The notes beneath the pieces are model-generated. The model saw nothing but the letters and a program-made list of their open reading frames with translations. It was not told the origin of the DNA and made no database searches. From Alphaproteobacteria bacterium (GTDB lineage Bacteria; Pseudomonadota; Alphaproteobacteria; Micropepsales; Micropepsaceae), in the NCBI GenBank assembly GCA_028871795.1, contig JAGWMG010000006.1, forward strand, positions 105,051 through 169,050: a DNA stretch of 64,000 nucleotides, read 5' to 3'. Made by a program: the position numbers and the translations under genes. This document shows, piece after piece, positions 62,010-64,000 of the stretch (the stretch's first letter is position 1; each line of letters opens with the position of its first letter).

Positions 62010-64000
62010 CTATTGTTTACCTAGGGTTAATTTTGGCTCAAAAGTTGGCACAGCAGGGTAAACATCGAGCACGGAACCCAACGCCTGCTTGAGCGGCCCC
62101 AGCCAAGACTCGTAATTCTGCCAGTGTTCCACGGCCTCTTTGAAGATGGGCTGACGCACCTGTTCCGAGCTGGCGGTGCGGACCGCGCGGTCATTTTCGT
62201 AGAAGCGCAAGCAGCCGTCCTCGAACGGCAGCCCGCAATAGGCGAGCAGCTGGCGCACCTCGTGCTCGGGATCGGCAACCAACTGCTCGTAGATCACGCG
62301 GTGCACCCGGCCCGGCAGGACCGCGTCATAGCGGGCCATCAGTTCGACGTAACCCGCGTAATACCTGCCGACGTCGTCGAGGCTGTAGGTGAACGTCTGA
62401 CCGCGCGCGAAATGCTGCTTGAAGCAGGAGAAGCAGCAACCGAGCGGATGGCGGCGCGCGTCGACGATTTTCGCATTGGGAAGGATCAGATGGATCAATC
62501 CCACATGCAAAAAGTTGTTGGGCATCTTGTCGATGAAGAACGGCCGCCCGAGCTTGCGATGGACGCGCGTGCGTTGCAGATACTCCTCGCCGAGCGCCGC
62601 GAACGCCTCGCGGTCGAGCGTACCGAGAATTGACGGATAAGCGGACGCTTCGCCGCGCCGCTTCTTGCCGCCAAGACGCCGGGCGATCGCGATGATGTCG
62701 GGCAGTTCCATCGTTCCCTCGATCTGGGAGTGACTGGACAAGATCTGCTCGACAAGCGTGGAGCCGGCGCGCGGCAGTCCCACGATGAAAATCGGATCGG
62801 GAGCCGCGCAACCGGTGCCGGTGTGCTGCTGCAGGAATTCCGCGGTGAATTGTTCCTTCAGCCGCCGGACGCGTTCGACGAACTCGTTGGCGTCGTAACC
62901 CGTACCGGACCGCCGCAGCGTATTTCCCGCCTCATAATGCCGGAACGAACCCGCAAATTCCCCCGCATCCTCGAGGGCCTTTCCCAGCGCGAAATCGAAA
63001 TGATAGCGATCTTCGTCCGCAAGGTCGGTGCGCGCCAGTTGCGCGCGCATTGCCGCCACATCCTGGTCCGTGAACCTCAGCGTCTTGAGATTCGCGAGAC
63101 TCCAATAGGCTTCGCCGAGGCTCGGAAGAAGCGCAATGCTCTTGCGATATGCAGCAATGCCCTGCTCGCGTCGCCCCAGTGCCTTGAGCGAATGGCCGTA
63201 GCTCATCCACGCCTTGGGCTGGCTCGGATAGCTCTTCAGCAGGTCTTCGTATATCTCGATGGCGCGCACATATTCCCCGATCTGGCCCCATGCTGCGGCC
63301 TTCAGCGCGCGGTAGCCGGGATTGCGCGGATCGCCCTTCAGAAGAATATCGGCCTGTGCGAGGCATTCCTGCGGCTTGTTCTGACGATACAGGACCGATG
63401 CGTAGTTGTGGCGGGCGGCGGTGAAGCTTGGCGCCAGTTCAATGCAGCGTGCGAGCAAATGCTCGGCGTCCTCGTAACGGCCGAGACGCGACCCGGCTTC
63501 CGCCAGCATGCGGATGGCGGATACGTCCGTCGGATTTTCCTTCAGAAAGGCACGCAAAAGCCGTTCGGCGACCGCGAGTTTGTTTTCGTAAAGCGCCGCC
63601 GCGGCCGCCAGCAATTGCGGATCGTTTACCGACGCCTGAATATGACGGGCATAGGCTTGGTCGGCGCCGCGATCGTCCCCCGCCAGCGTTTTCTGGTCGC
63701 CGAGCGCGCGCCACGCGCTCGCATGATTGGGCTCTAGTCTCACGACGCGGGAAAGGACTTCGATCGCCTTACCGCTCTCGCCGGCGTCGCCCAGCGCAAG
63801 GCCGTACTCGAATTGCACGGCGGCGGCGTTCGGCTGCGACTTCGCAAGCGGATGCAATTGATCGAGAGCGGCCGCAAGCTTCCCCTGTCCGCGCAGCGCC
63901 GCGCCCAACAGCAGCAATGCCCGACCGTTACCGGGAACCACTTTCAGGATTTCGCGCGCCTGTTCTTCCGCCAGCGACGGATTGACCACGAGCAGCTTGG
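62010..64000 (-). CDS. TPR-sulfotransferase (5' end beyond window)
   Basis: At least 660 aa. The N-terminal half is a run of about nine tetratricopeptide repeats (for example AVQFEYGLALGDAGESGKAI, NPGYRALKAAAWGQIGEYVR, LGRREQGIAAYRKSIALLPS). The C-terminal third is a sulfotransferase domain with the PAPS-binding loop PIFIVGLPRAGSTLVEQILS (about 400) and the later KIVDARRHPLGCCFSCFKQH segment. The frame is open to the right edge (K-L-L before V-V-N-P), so the true start lies outside the window; GTG 63989 is only an apparent start. Cytoplasmic or membrane-peripheral; the acceptor is unknown. Confidence 0.85.
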   Translation of the reverse strand, partial: KLLVVNPSLAEEQAREILKVVPGNGRALLLLGAALRGQGKLAAALDQLHPLAKSQPNAAAVQFEYGLALGDAGESGKAIEVLSRVVRLEPNHASAWRALGDQKTLAGDDRGADQAYARHIQASVNDPQLLAAAAALYENKLAVAERLLRAFLKENPTDVSAIRMLAEAGSRLGRYEDAEHLLARCIELAPSFTAARHNYASVLYRQNKPQECLAQADILLKGDPRNPGYRALKAAAWGQIGEYVRAIEIYEDLLKSYPSQPKAWMSYGHSLKALGRREQGIAAYRKSIALLPSLGEAYWSLANLKTLRFTDQDVAAMRAQLARTDLADEDRYHFDFALGKALEDAGEFAGSFRHYEAGNTLRRSGTGYDANEFVERVRRLKEQFTAEFLQQHTGTGCAAPDPIFIVGLPRAGSTLVEQILSSHSQIEGTMELPDIIAIARRLGGKKRRGEASAYPSILGTLDREAFAALGEEYLQRTRVHRKLGRPFFIDKMPNNFLHVGLIHLILPNAKIVDARRHPLGCCFSCFKQHFARGQTFTYSLDDVGRYYAGYVELMARYDAVLPGRVHRVIYEQLVADPEHEVRQLLAYCGLPFEDGCLRFYENDRAVRTASSEQVRQPIFKEAVEHWQNYESWLGPLKQALGSVLDVYPAVPTFEPKLTLGKQ

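Noticed and set aside
1..64000. tRNA, rRNA or CRISPR features
   Set aside because: I looked for T-loop-like GGTTCGAATCC strings, rRNA-like blocks and regularly spaced repeats and saw none; this is by eye and not exhaustive.

Overview
The window is a chromosomal segment of a high-GC Gram-negative bacterium (roughly 60-65% GC by eye), most likely an alphaproteobacterium. The evidence is the purD / xseA-DUF2093-M23 arrangement, a fused transaldolase/glucose-6-phosphate isomerase, a lipid A/Kdo gene run (pmbA-cysQ/suhB-like-msbA-waaA-lpxK-lpxL-like), a DUF1036 protein, three TonB-dependent receptors and a TPR-sulfotransferase. A Rhizomicrobium/Micropepsaceae- or Caulobacter-like host is a reasonable guess, but no rRNA or other marker here fixes it. 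I found no tRNA, rRNA, CRISPR array, transposase, integrase or phage gene.

Layout. 1-4.6 kb: the tail of an unknown gene, an apparent NTF2-like gene remnant, a DUF1579-like/NIPSNAP operon divergent from a WYL regulator with a palindromic operator candidate between them, a membrane protein, a methyltransferase and a VOC protein. 4.6-9.2 kb: two tandem paralogous amino-acid permeases and a UbiD-family decarboxylase. 9.2-13.2 kb: an accessory-looking block of small, mostly secreted hypothetical proteins (one Rap1a/Tai-like, one DUF1036) interspersed with three copies of a 50-bp dispersed repeat. 13.2-20.5 kb: tightly packed lipid A/Kdo and export genes with overlapping starts and stops. 20.4-24.8 kb: M23 peptidase, DUF2093, xseA, divergent purD, FKBP isomerase. 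25-30.9 kb: PAS histidine kinase, PAP2 phosphatase, two GSTs, tadA and rluB head to head with overlapping start codons, and small hypotheticals.

31-31.9 kb holds one AT-richer HNH-type gene that looks inserted, next to a duplicated uxuA tail. 31.9-37 kb: uxuA, fieF-pdxH, Sel1 lipoprotein, DnaJ/CbpA-like protein, orphan CHASE3-like membrane protein. 37.2-40.1 kb: fabI-aroC-SPFH protein. 40-44.9 kb (minus strand): xseB, dxs, rlmD-like methyltransferase, a caspase-like C13 peptidase and a small secreted protein. 45.4-48.3 kb: a large TonB-dependent receptor with a strong terminator, followed by a 104-bp palindromic repeat. 48.6-51.8 kb: small secreted protein, sppA, FAH-family hydrolase.

52-57.2 kb is a compact sugar-phosphate operon: tal-pgi fusion, 6-phosphogluconate dehydrogenase, 6-phosphogluconolactonase and a ROK polyphosphate-type glucokinase. 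Together they cover glucose phosphorylation, G6P/F6P interconversion, lactone hydrolysis, 6PG decarboxylation and transaldolase; a G6P dehydrogenase (zwf) is not in view. 57.2-64 kb (minus strand) carries two TonB-dependent receptors, a possible 52-aa leader ORF and a TPR-sulfotransferase that runs off the right edge.

No complete, clearly novel multi-gene system stands out. The best candidates for a second look are the 9-12.6 kb secreted-protein/repeat block, the HNH insertion with the duplicated uxuA tail, the C13 peptidase in the dxs-rlmD operon, and the TonB receptor/TPR-sulfotransferase pair.
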